NCBI GenBank assembly: GCA_018340375.1
Contig: JAFFJZ010000016.1
Coordinates: 6,703,372 to 6,767,371 of the forward strand
Reading direction: 5' to 3'
Length of the DNA stretch: 64,000 bases
Source: Gonatopus flavifemur
Lineage: Eukaryota; Arthropoda; Insecta; Hymenoptera; Dryinidae
The notes beneath the pieces were generated by a model. That model was given only the letters and a program-made list of their open reading frames with translations. It was not told the origin of the DNA and ran no database searches. Each line of letters starts with the position of its first letter. Positions within the stretch are counted from its first letter, which is position 1. The position numbers and the translations under genes were made by a program. Below are positions 43,218-54,409 of this stretch, one piece after another.

Positions 43218-43852
43218 TAGGGATAGGCGATGTTACATCGATCATTGCAACATCGATGCTTTTCCTCTCAATAATCGATTTTTTTACTCGATGTTTTTGA
43301 AAACCGAAACATCGATGTATCGATACTTTTACATGACAACATCGGAAAATTTATTGGATGTTTGACTCAACACACAAGCTACGTAAACGTGAACCTAACG
43401 GATGAGATACTGCGTGAAGTAATAAGAAGAATAAATAATGAGGAAGATTCTGAACTAAGCGACAATCAGAACAAGGCGCCAGTCGACGAACATGTTTCGT
43501 GTGATAAATCTGCTGCTGATAAGTCTTGGGCGATTCATAAGATGCAGTCCAAGCCGAACTGAAAGATCCTGATGAAGAAAACCTTGAGTTGAAACAATTT
43601 TTAAGCCAATCCGTGGTAGGAAGATCGACTGATCCGCTTCAATATCGGAATGAGATAAAAAACGCATACCCCAAATCATACCCAATTGCGATCAAATATC
43701 TCTCAATCACAGTCACTTTTGTTCCAGCTGAACGCTTGTTTTTGAAAGCCCGAGTCGTGAAAAAACAATTGAGAAACAGATTAACAGGAAAAACATTGTC
43801 GAAACTTGTATTCCTCGGTTCTTTAGATGAGGGAATGTTGAATTCAACATAA
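43218..43852 (+). pseudogene. hAT transposon remnant (5' end and C-terminal dimerisation domain)
   Basis: TAGGGATAGGCGATGTTACA at 43218 resembles hAT terminal repeats and is followed by several ACATCGATG motifs to about 43320. A short frame (MTQHTSYVNVNLTDEILREV, 43362-43562) and, after a shift, the hAT C-terminal dimerisation domain follow: LELKQFLSQSVVGRSTDPLQ, YLSITVTFVPAERLFLKARV and LSKLVFLGSLDEGML, ending at 43852. The catalytic middle of the transposase is deleted. I could not find the 3' inverted end. Confidence 0.78.
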
Positions 43853-44827
43853 GATTACATAACATGAGAAGATTATTCAACATAAGAAAACATACAATAC
43901 ATTAATGTGAAGACATAAATTTTGACTTTTCATACATATTAGTAATTCCACATCAACTGGGACAGGTACGAAACCTCATGTTTCCAAAAACACTCGAGTT
44001 TTTTTTCACCTGTTCCGTAATATCAAAAAAGAACAACGCTGAATTTTCTTCAGATTTCCATAATGATTGTTTTCCTAGTTAAAGACGATTGGAAAGTCCC
44101 ATAAATTGACAGACCGCTTCCATTCAACCAATCATATTTCTGGGTCTACTGAACTTACGGAATCCAACTTTGGCTCATTTTGAAGCTCTCGAATTGTACT
44201 TTTGTTATAAATTCTCAACATTCTACGCAAGTTGGAAATTTGGTGATTGTTCGAACAATTTATTAATAAAATCAATTTTCAAGCAACTTTACACTCTCAG
44301 AAAATTTCGAGAAAAATATGAGCGTGTTCGTCGTTGAATTTCCCATGAAATATGTTAATTTCAAGTTGGAGCACGAATGGACACTGATGCGGGAACGATA
44401 AATTCACTGCGCCTCTGGTGCCGCTGTTGATATGGGCACTGGGAGGATTATGGTAGGATACAAGGATTCAATTATAACCCATCAAATATCGAAGCAATTT
44501 TCATGAAACTCCTTCATTTGCATACAGAAACTGCGGGAATATCGTAGCAGCTGAAAAACTTTCAACTTGTAACTTTTGTTTTGGCACAAGTTTTACAAAG
44601 TGCAACGGAAGTGTTCCACGTACGGTATTCACTCTTCCAAATCGAGCTTGTAGGATCATAATTTCTGCATTTTACCCTTGATTTGTGAAATAACAAATTT
44701 CGACATTTGTAATGTTCCTGTTATTTTCGATACATTCGTAGAACTTCCTCGGTGTGTTGATAGGATCCTGATGAGGTTCCATACTCGCTTTGGCAACTAA
44801 TCTTTTGAGTGTCCCTCCAATGTTGTC
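43853..44827. other. No gene seen
   Basis: AT-rich. Short frames here have no motifs and no repeat is recognised. Part could be the 3' region of the minus-strand gene that follows. Confidence 0.35.
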
Positions 44828-45524
44828 TCATGGACCCTTTCCATGTGCTGTTGCGAAGAAATGCCATTCAGCTGGCACGGCAACATCCCCTTCGTGGTGA
44901 CAGAGGTTTATGAGATTTCCTCTGTTCTTATATTGAGCACTAGCTCCGTCTGAGAAATGAATTATTTCTCGCACATGACGAATCTTATTCTTCAAATATG
45001 ATATCAACTTTCGTTCAAAAAGGTGAACAGCAACTGTATCGTGCTTCAAGGATTTTGCGATCGCTACGAAATTTTTGTGTCTCATGTCTTCATTTTCTTT
45101 GTAGTAAATAACAAACGGATGTAATGTCACTTGGTCGTTATTCCAGTGTATCCCCTGAACGGCATCTTGAATTACAAATGCGTAATTTTCGGAAAAATCG
45201 CAGATAATTAGGCATTCTCCGGTTTTCAAACTATTTTGCCGCTCTGCGGAAAACTTCGATTGCTGTTCAGCAATGAATGTATGAGTGACCAATCCATTGA
45301 GCTTCACGTACAGCTTTTCCAGAAAATCCTGTACAGGTGCTTGCATCGTTTCCGAATTTGTTCGGTCAACTGATACACATTGTCTGTACGTTACAGTGTC
45401 CCGTAACTCATTCTCGAATGAATCTTACGATTGCTGTTCCGAATTTGATGTATCAGGACAATTGATACAGTTTTTCAAATGGCAGTCGACTGTTGATGAA
45501 TTGCATAACAATCGGGCTAAGCAA

Positions 45525-46628
45525 CACTGTAAAAAAAAACTGGAAATTTACTGTGCAACTGGACTGGAAATTTCCTGTGCTAGTACTGGAATATGGATAT
45601 TCCAGTACATGTACAGAGATTTTGTTGTTACGTTACTGAAAATTTACCAAGCATAACTGAAAATTCAGTCATTGTACTGGAATTTTCAAGTTTGAGATGA
45701 TGTATTGAAATTTTGCCATGATTTCGCGAAAATTTTACCGGCTCGTACTACAATTTTATAGTTCTTGTGCACCAGAAAAAAATATCCCCTCAAAAAGGAC
45801 GAGAAAAAATTTGAAATTTAGAAAAAAAAAACCTAATCGTTGGTATACTGGAATTATACAGGTTTTTAACTGCAATTCTCAGGTTTTGTGATGGAATTTT
45901 CCAGTTACTATGCAATTGAATTATACAGGTTTTGAACTGCAATTTTCAGGTCGTGTGATGGAATTTTCCAGTTGCTATGCAACGGAATTCAATCACCGTT
46001 GCACTGAAATTTTCCACTTTTATTGGACTTCGTCATTTCTGGCAGGAAAAATTCCAAGTCCTTATATTAAAAATTTCCTGATTGAGATTTTGAATAATAA
46101 CTGTAATTGTAGCCAATAAAATTGATATATGAGGTTTTTCCAAGACTTGTCCTCTTGTGTATTCTAGATATGAAGCATATGTAGTAACCCAAGCTGGCCT
46201 TCCAACATGTCGCGCTATAGCTCATCGGTTAGGTCTTAGGTTTCAGTTGGTAGGCAGGTAGAAAAGTGTGAGTTCAAATCCCGTTAGGTAGACATGAGTT
46301 TCTGTCCATCCAAATGAACGATCAAAAGTTTCTCAATCATCTTGGAACACAAGGACCCTGCAAAATCACTTTGCGTGAGCAATTTTTTTTCAATTTTCAT
46401 GGATATTTTCAGCATTAATTTTCCAGTACATGTCCTGGAAAAGTCCAGTTCGTGTACTGGAAAATTCCAGTACCGAGGCTCAGAGAATTTCCAGTTTTGA
46501 TACTGAAATTCCATAACGTTTGCACTGAATTTTTGCAGTACAAATGTGCTAAAATTTTCCGGTACATGTACAGGTTAATTGCTTCCAGTACATGTACTGG
46601 AATTTTCCGGTGAAATTTTCTTACAGTG
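45525..46628. mobile_element. Element with CACTGTAA inverted ends and internal CTGGAATTTTCC repeats
   Basis: It begins CACTGTAAAAAAAAACTGG and ends in the complement of CACTGTAAGAAAATTTCACC. AA occurs at both flanks (45523-45524 and 46629-46630). Removing it with one AA rejoins NYRD to CLARLLC in the split gene, which fixes the boundaries. The interior carries many variants of CTGGAATTTTCCAG and CAGTACATGTACTG at both ends, and no transposase. It appears to be a non-autonomous DNA element of unknown superfamily. Confidence 0.8.
46211..46295 (+). ncRNA. tRNA-like/SINE-like segment with Pol III A and B boxes
   Basis: TAGCTCATCGGTTAGG at 46218 resembles a tRNA A box and GTTCAAATCC at 46272-46281 fits the B box consensus GTTCRANNCC. 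The spacing of about 54 bases is longer than in an ordinary tRNA without a long variable arm, and I could not fold a clean acceptor stem. It could be a decayed tRNA-Leu/Ser-type gene or a SINE head carried inside the CACTGTAA element. Confidence 0.35.
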
Positions 46629-47639
46629 AATCTCTATAGTTCTGTATTGGCTGTGGCGTGCTGGATGTAAGATGAGTTATCCTTGCACCATCAATCATCA
46701 ATTCCACATTCTCATGGATGGCGCACACGCAAACATAATGAGTTCCACTCGCTCCAAGGAGTACACACTGTTTCGGTCTGAGTTCAACTAATTTCGAAAA
46801 ACCAATCTTCACGTTCGGGTATTCTTCTGAGAAAATCCGATATTTTTGTTCCAAATGAGTGAGTAATAATCCCTTCTGCTTGTGGATTCCCTGTTCATGC
46901 TCATTGATAGTCACGTAGTTTTCTCCCAGGCATAATACGGCTTGTTTCATCTGATGTATAAAAGTCTACGACTTGTTTCTCAAAATGTTCCGGTAATGTT
47001 TCAACTAATTTGTTATAAGGTCCGGACGAAATACCACATTCCTCAGTTAATTCTTCTGAAATGCTGATCACACGATTGGAAGCGTCAAAATTCTCACGAA
47101 TTTCACTGGAAGGCCAATCTTTTGAAGATGGTAAAAATCCGAATTTTGAGGGTTCTTATCACTCGTCTTATGGGAACATTCTTACAATTCGGCGATAATC
47201 GGAATTCCGCATCGTCTACTTTTGAATCCTTGTGGACTTCCATCTTAAAAACTTTCTCAGCTAATACGTCGCTCACTTTCTTCAATTTTTCCTGCGGAGA
47301 TTTCTTTTGTGATATTTTTTCTGTTTGATTTGAGAGGCTCCTGATTCTTTGAAACTCTCATTCAGCTGGATAACATTGAGAGGGATCGATATCGATGACA
47401 CCTCACTTATATTTGTTGAAAGACTGGTGCTATCTTCATTGTCATTATAAATTTTCGAAGGCCCAGCATCGTCTCTCTTCAAGAACAGTGTATGGCTTCA
47501 TCCCAAATGATTACTGGAGATCTTAGAAGGTTCAGGAATATCATACATCGATGGCAATGCAGTTTCACTACGTTTGTTTTCACTCGACTGTTTCAGAAAT
47601 AGAAACCGACAGGAATTACAGATTTTCTGTTCCCCTGAC

Positions 47640-48762
47640 AATCATCATCATCATGAAGTAATCAGTCTTATGGCAGGTTTAATGAAATCCTCCAACCCTG
47701 TCTATTATCCGCTGACCGCTTGGTTTCTGCATATCTACGACAACCCTTATCTCGTATAATTCCCTTCAACTAACTTAATCTAGGTCTACCTTTCCGAGTT
47801 TTACCGTTCATTTTGCCTTCCAATATTGTTTTCAATAAGCTATCATGCCTTAATGTGTGCCCCATCAGATCACTTCTCCTTCTCACGGCCTGTCTCAGAA
47901 GACTTCTTTTTTCATTTACCTTCTCAAGTACTCCTTCATTTTCTACTCTCTCTATCCACTTTATTCTAAGCATCCTTCTATAACACCACATTTCGAAAGC
48001 TTCGAGTCTTCGTTGGTCCGTTTTTCCAATTGTCCAAATTTCGCAACCATATAATGCTGTGCTCCGAACGTAACTCTTCAAGAATTTCTCCCTTATCGCT
48101 GAGCTAATCTTCTCCGAACATAGTAACTGTTTCTTTTGGTGGAAAGCCTGCTTCCCTTGTGCTATTCTTGCTCTTCTATTCCTCCCGCTTTTACCGTTTT
48201 CTGTAATCATGCTTCCTAGATATTCAAATCCTTTGACTCGCTGGATTGCCTCTGCATCTATATTGACTTCCGTTCTTCTTGATGTTCTCGCTGTTGTACA
48301 AATCATGAATTTCGTTTTGTCCTTATTCATATTCATACAATATTCGACTTGTAATATTTTTCTCATAGTGTTGAGAGCATTTTCTGATTCGGCACTACTC
48401 GTAGCTGATATAGCTGTGTCATCCGCAAATCTCACCATGCTCACATTTTCACCTTGAATCTGTAATTCCGACGGCACTTGCTCCTCCACTCCGTTGATTA
48501 CTTCTTCTATATACAAATTGAAAATCAGTGGCGATAGTGAGCATCCTTTTCTCATCCCTCTTCTAATTTGTGCTTCTCCGTTCTGACCCTCCATTTCTAT
48601 TATTGCGGTTTGATTCTTATATACTTCATATATTTTTCTCCTATCCCTGGAATAAATTCCTACCTTTTCCAAAATCGTAAACATCTTCTCCCAATCAACA
48701 TTATCGGAAGGCTTTTGTATATCCGCAAAACCTATGTACACAGATTTCTTCAGCGCTATCCT
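47640..48762 (-). pseudogene. RTE-clade LINE, 5'-truncated (copy 3)
   Basis: From KPSDNVDWEKMFTILEKVGI (the first base kept lies near 48762) the RT frame runs through RRGMRKGCSLSPLIFNLYIE and SMVRFADDTAISATSSAE (F-A-D-D present) to LMGHTLRHDSLLKTILEGKM at the conserved C-terminus. The one long frame is open to 47770. The end is a (ATG)n tail (CATCATCATCATG at about 47641). A possible CTGAC target duplication is weak. Divergence from copies at 17388 and 54410 shows an independent, older subfamily member. Confidence 0.85.
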
Positions 48763-51108
48763 TGGCTGACGGCATTGTTCATAAAATCTTTGTTATTTGA
48801 GAAGTGTTGATAATCTGTGGACACACAAGAGTAAAGAGTCCGTAACGTCAATGCTTCTTTCGTTCACTCAGCTGATTCTGTAGGTCAATTCAAATTCATA
48901 GGCTTACCCATAGTTTAGGTTGGCTTCTACTTTTCCCCTCACGTGCTTTCTAGCGAGCGAGACGCCTTGACAGGTTGCATGGCGCTACATCACACTACGC
49001 ACAAATGTCCGTGAGGAGAAGTATCAATGCTTGGCTGACTATTAGGTTTGTTACATATATGTATACTTGGGTGCATATTTTCAAGGACTGATTGAACGAG
49101 AAAAAAAGTTGGGAAAAAAAATTTACGTCCATATCATATGATACATGAGAATATTAATATTTCTAACCGCACAGTACTTGTGTGCGTTCTCATGTATTAT
49201 GCGAGGCTTTTTGGGCATCAATTAGAATCGATGATGAATACTTGATCGCGTGTGCTTCATGTGTGATTTCGTGCCCGTATATGGGTGTTTTATGTGTTAC
49301 GTATTATGTGGTATACAATAATCAATGGGGCCGTTACAAGAATTGAATAGATGATAAAAAGTGTTCGTCGTTTTTGCAGTATGACAAGTGTATCCTTTCT
49401 TCCTAGGGCGTTTGGAACAACCACTCTTCTAAGGACGATTAACTTCTCCGTACGGAAGGTAACCTCCAAATCCTCAGTAAATAAAATTATCTCAACAAAG
49501 TGACATGCCTTGGGTATTTGATGCTCTTCGAGATGATTGTTTTCCTTCATGTATTTTAGGATTTTCGAATTGCCAGAGTCTCATGTTCCATGCAATCATG
49601 AAACGTCCTACTTTGTGAGTCAGAAAATGATGTCGGTAGGAAGATGCGAAGTGCAGAGGGATCAGTCATAAAATACGTTCACTTTTCTATTCCTATCTTG
49701 AATCCTTCACTGAAACGAATTTAATTGTAAATATGAACTATTCTCGATTGCAATTGCCGCAAGTGTTCTAAAATCAATTCCTCTGTATGATGAATCACAA
49801 TTTGGTGTACTCTCTAAGATATCTGTAACGAGAACGTAAAATTTTCACCAAATTCTATTTCTTTGCTCTTTCTCTTTTCCATTTGCTCCTTCAATCTTTC
49901 CCTGCTGTCGAATTTCTATGGATGAATTGTCAATAAAGGTGATACAGGAATCCGTTGCCCTATCGACAAATTTATCTCAGGAAATATACGCATACAGTAA
50001 AAGAAGATACCTGTACACTCTACTTACAGAGAAAAAGAAATCTTCCTCCAAAACACAAGTTGAGAACAACTTGTGTTCCCGTTATGCTTCCACCATATCT
50101 CAAAGGGACAAGTGGATCTGGAAAACCAGACACCCCTCTCTTTATCTTTTATTGCTTCCTCTTCCAAATAAGAGCACGTTTCAAACTATCCCGCAATAAA
50201 AAACTCATTAAAACATAGACAACAAAGGATTAGAGCGAAGAATCGTTTCGCCAACTCTGTTTTAAAATGTCCCGATGAATTCGCTGTCGAGAATGTCAAA
50301 AACATTCAATTTGTTTCTTTTTTCTACAATTGAGAAGACTCAAAATTCCTCATTGGGCCAAGGTTGGTCCAGGGTTGGTGAACAATCGGTTGCCGATCTT
50401 CATCGATCCTGGTTAGATTCAGCCTTGACTGTGTTAATACACATGTGAAATTCCATTTTTAACACCAATCTAACCATTGGTTTTGGAATTGAAGATTGGC
50501 TGCCGATGCTGGCTCAATCTAGCATTTATATAATGCAAAATTCTGAGTTCAAACCAGAATGAAGCATCATTTGAAATAATGAAACTTTTACAACTCTGAA
50601 TTGGTAAGTTTTGGTAAGTTGAAGGTAGGTAAATTGAATATAAATGTTGGAATTCTTTTCATAATAATTCAAATAGAAAATCATTATGTTTAAATGTTCT
50701 TTTAGTGAATAATATGGGTAATAATTGATGAATATGAAATTTTCTGATTAATGTTTGATTTTGAACTGAAAATAAGAATTATTTAAAATTGTACATTAAG
50801 AAAGAGATATATATACATATTGAGGAGGGGGCATGAGTTAGGCATTATGCTCAAGAGAAAGGGTAAGTGGGTTGTCCTAATTAAAGAAAATGGAGAATTT
50901 TTTTCTCAAGGACAGGCCTATCCTCAGGTAATGCACGAATCCATGCTTCTTCAACCAATCCTAATCCCATTTTTTCCTACTAAAATTCTGCTGTTCGCAC
51001 CCACATTTCCCTACTACTAAAATTTCCCCTCACTACCAAAAAACCGAGCTGAGAATTGAGCAAAAATGCATCAACCACTCACTCTCGTTTGATCGTTTTT
51101 ACTGACAA
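48763..51108. other. No gene seen
   Basis: Several open frames of 60-90 codons lack motifs. 50350-50530 shows loosely inverted segments (GGTTGCCGATCTTC / ATTGGCTGCCGATG) that may be a worn MITE. Confidence 0.35.
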
Positions 51109-51261
51109 GTTCAATTTCTGGTTAAAAGTTACAAGTTCAAGTTGAAGTTCAAAATATCTGTTCAATTTCTAGGTCAAAGTTACAAGTTCAAGTTAAAGTT
51201 CGAAATATCTGTTCAATCTCTAGTTAAAAGTCAGAAGTTCAAGTTGAAGTTCAAAATATCT
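51109..51261 (+). repeat. Three tandem copies of a 51 bp unit
   Basis: Units start with GTTCAATTTCT (or GTTCAATCTCT) at 51109, 51160 and 51211, each ending …GTTCAAGTT(G/A)AAGTTC(A/G)AAATATCT. The spacing is exactly 51 bp and the copies differ by a few bases each. 51 is a multiple of 3, but no long open frame spans it. Confidence 0.9.
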
Positions 51262-54200
51262 GAAACAGTGTGAATTCCAGTGCCCTCACAGTCCTGCTAG
51301 GATTTCATCTCATCATTTAAATTCATTGACAGTGAGTGGATTTCTTTTCATAATATCGAATTGATAGTTTTTCTTTGTTTATCCCTTTTCAGTGGAAAGA
51401 TATATTGAAACAAAATCAGAGCTTTGCAAGCTCGAATTCCGAGCTGGATTAAATTAACGAATTGAACTGGATGTTCTTTTCCATCAGACTTCTCCATCTT
51501 CTTCCTTCAATTCCTTTCTGAATTCTTCCTGAGAAACCCTCAGAAGAAACAACCATTAAATTTCTTAAATCTATAACTTTCTATCATAAAAGAAGATTTA
51601 CCCTCCATTTTCTTGATTTATTCCAGGAAATTCGCTCAAAAACACATCACACTTGAATCCTTCAAACACTACAATTGTATGACACTAAATTTAGAATATG
51701 AATTTTATACATTTCAGCATAAACTTTTAATATTTTTGAATCAATATCCTTTCCCCAGTCCTTGTCTAGATCCTATTCTAGCTAAAGTGGGGTAATAAAG
51801 GGGACCTCGGACTAGATGACCCGATGCTTTCCTTCAACTACTCTGAGTTGCGAAGAAACTGAAATTCCTAATAGTTTTGACGTAACATATCATACATTTG
51901 TATGCTCCAATTTTTTGGGTTCGATTATAAACTTGTTTCAATAATTGATTGAAAGACTGTTTGCGATCCTTCGATTCAATCGCAAACATTCAACGAATAG
52001 AAATTTCATTATTCATAGTTTTAGCCGGTTGGAGGGAGTTGTGGTGAAGGAGTAAGAAAAGATTTTGAAACACGTGGCGAGTTCGATTTATAATGAACGC
52101 TTTGATGTGGTAGATCAACACGATGAGTACAGAAATCACGTATTATTCAAATGATCGCGCACAGTTTTATAATAATGATATTGAAGCTCTTCCGGCGAGA
52201 GATATCCACAAATTTTACAAGGCTCTCACGATGAGAGTAACGAGCGAAAAATACAAAGTGTTGCGTCACGGAGACGAAAACGAAGAATGCTCTCGTTACA
52301 CGTACTGAGAGCAAGTGTGTGTATATCTCTAGTATAGTCTCATCGATTTTACCTGTACATCGATGGATGAGTATAAATATGAGGAACTAACTAGAATACG
52401 ACGGTGCTCATTTGTCATCCGTATAATATGTAAAGTGTTTCTCAAACAAAGACAATTCGGAAACTTCAATCCAATTTCCTTTCATGCGAGGCGTCTGCGC
52501 CCCTACCATGACCCGTCTCTAGTGGTGCACAGGTCCTGTGATCTGATTGATCACGTTAATCCAAAAACTATAGGTCGAATCCAATTTTTCTGAACATCGA
52601 GTTGTTTAATTCCGACCGTAGAATCCGCATGTGCAATGGGGTGCGGTTGTTTTGAAATACCCTCCCAGCAAACACTGCACTGATGCATGACCCTGTACTG
52701 GGTCTTCAATAAATGCCAGCAATAGCTTTAATGGTCCTCCACTGGCAGCCTTTGATGTTCCATCGCGTATATGTCCCATCGGCCACCATTCGGTCACATA
52801 ACATTCAACCAACACCGTTTGCCTTCATTGAATCACCAAATTTTATTCACTGATTGAATATGAATGCCAAGACACGAATCCATTGTGAATTCAATATAAT
52901 TTTGAAGAAGAATAAAAAACGATGAATATATTGAAGACTATGAGATGAAAAAAAAAATTCAATGGATGAATGGTATTCATCCGCAATGATTATCTCATCC
53001 TCAAACATGCCGTTGTAATCCAACGTGAAAGAATCCTGAGAAATTCTTTGTGTCCACGGTCACCCATCCAAACTTCTACCACTCCTGGGAATGCTGCACG
53101 TTGATGATCACGTTCAGAAGTCGTTGACGCGCTGCTGCCAGTCTTTCGTTCTCGTTGGAGCATTAATTGGCGTTGTAGGGAATGAGAAATTATTGAGAAT
53201 ATATCCTGATCATAAATATACGGTACTTGAAACCACACGCTGATTGATTCCTACTCTTACACTGAATCAGATGTTGAAAAGAATATCTTCATCACGAACA
53301 AGTTTTTTGTCGGTTAGAGACGTCTATACTACCCAAAGTTTGATGGGATGTTCTCATTTGTCGTTTATTGAATAGTGAATCACGTAATCTAATCACTTTG
53401 TTTATACACATCACCTCACAATATATTCCAATAAAATTAAACCTGCATGATTCACTCGATACACGATATTAGGTATGATTTTATTTTCAATGTAGAATAT
53501 AGAAATTCATTCTCGAATGAATGAAGACTTCTCATAAAATATTAATTTAATGGGATGGGTTTGATGATCCATTATAAAACCAACAACAACAAAGTTCATA
53601 TGAATCGCAACAGATGGCAGTACGATGATACGGGGAGCCATTATTGGCAACATATCGGGTCATTACAATTCTGCCGTGATTTCCTGGCATCAGAAATGAA
53701 CGTGATGCCATTATTGGCCGTTCGATGGAGAACAATGTATCGAGTGTCATTGCAAATCCTGTGAAGGTCCAATACATATTCACCAATGCCAGCATTTTAC
53801 CGGTCCTGTCAATGTTGGTCCTTCAAAGAACCGGATCACAGTATTTACTGGGATGTATTTGCCATTGTGATTTGTGACATCAGTGATCCCGGAATTCAGG
53901 AGCTGGTGACTCCCGCCATGTACTTCCCAGATATTACCGCCGTCTTATCGACATTTGAATCGAATTCGAGAGAAAAAGAAGTACATTGTAGTCATTCACT
54001 CCACTGTACTACAGTGTAATCTTCGCTATTCCACTTGTACGTGCGATAAGCTTGTGATAGTCACAAAGGGTTGCATTGTGTGAGCCGCCAGCTCCCGCAT
54101 TCTGGAATCATTGCCTCATATACCCGAACAAGCGTTATATAAGCACTCGCTAGGCCCTTACAAGTTCTCCGCTAGCCACTAGACTCTTTCTAGCCCTTGG

Positions 54201-54302
54201 CTAGATTCTCGCGAGGCCCTAGACAGTTCCATGGATGACGTTGCTGGGGTACATTGGAAATTGAGAAGTATGTTTCGCACTATTGGAAATTCCTACATGG
54301 AA
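51262..54302. other. No supportable gene
   Basis: Short frames (for example around 52100-52300, 52600-52815, 53000-53240 and 53550-54010) have no recognisable domain or splice context. 54140-54240 is rich in CTAG (GCTAG repeated several times). Confidence 0.35.
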
Positions 54303-54348
54303 CTTCAATCACATGTGATGGGAACAATTTTCATGCATGTGATTGAAG
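54303..54348. repeat. Perfect 13 bp inverted repeat
   Basis: CTTCAATCACATG (54303-54315) and CATGTGATTGAAG (54336-54348) flank a 20 bp spacer, forming a possible stem-loop just upstream of the plus-strand RTE LINE. A further partial copy, TTTCAATCACATATG, follows at about 54360. Confidence 0.6.
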
Positions 54349-54409
54349 AGTTTTGCTAAATTTCAATCACATATGAATGAAAATTCAATTACTGAACATT
54401 GTGGGGAAT

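Larger units (their letters stand above)
44828..47482 (-). pseudogene. Unidentified arthropod repeat-family protein, split by a 1.1 kb element
   Basis: Minus-strand pieces in order: LNVIQLNESFKESGASQIKQ (about 47400), ECGISSGPYNKLVETLPEHF and VVDFYTSDETSRIMPGRK (about 47000), KGLLLTHLEQKYRIFSEEYP, IGFSKLVELRPKQCVLLGAS and GTHYVCVCAIHENVELMIDG (46880-46690). After the insertion come Cys-rich LLCNSSTVDCHLKNCINCP, CLIICDFSENYAFVIQDAVQ, IIHFSDGASAQYKNRGNLIN and EWHFFATAHGKGP. I recognise this as a protein family repeated in arthropod genomes but cannot name its superfamily. Conserved acidic residues (CDFSENY, FSDGAS) followed by a conserved His would fit an RNase-H-fold transposase; that is inference. 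Frameshifts near 47280, 47100 and 46925 and a stop near 45430 show decay. Confidence 0.6.

Noticed and set aside
49955..50218. GTSGSGKPDTP resembling a P-loop
   Set aside because: There is no surrounding ATPase fold, the lysine is followed by Pro, and the frame is a short chance one.
53547..54019. Possible exon with a methionine/cysteine-rich frame on either strand
   Set aside because: No convincing splice sites at the edges and no domain recognised.
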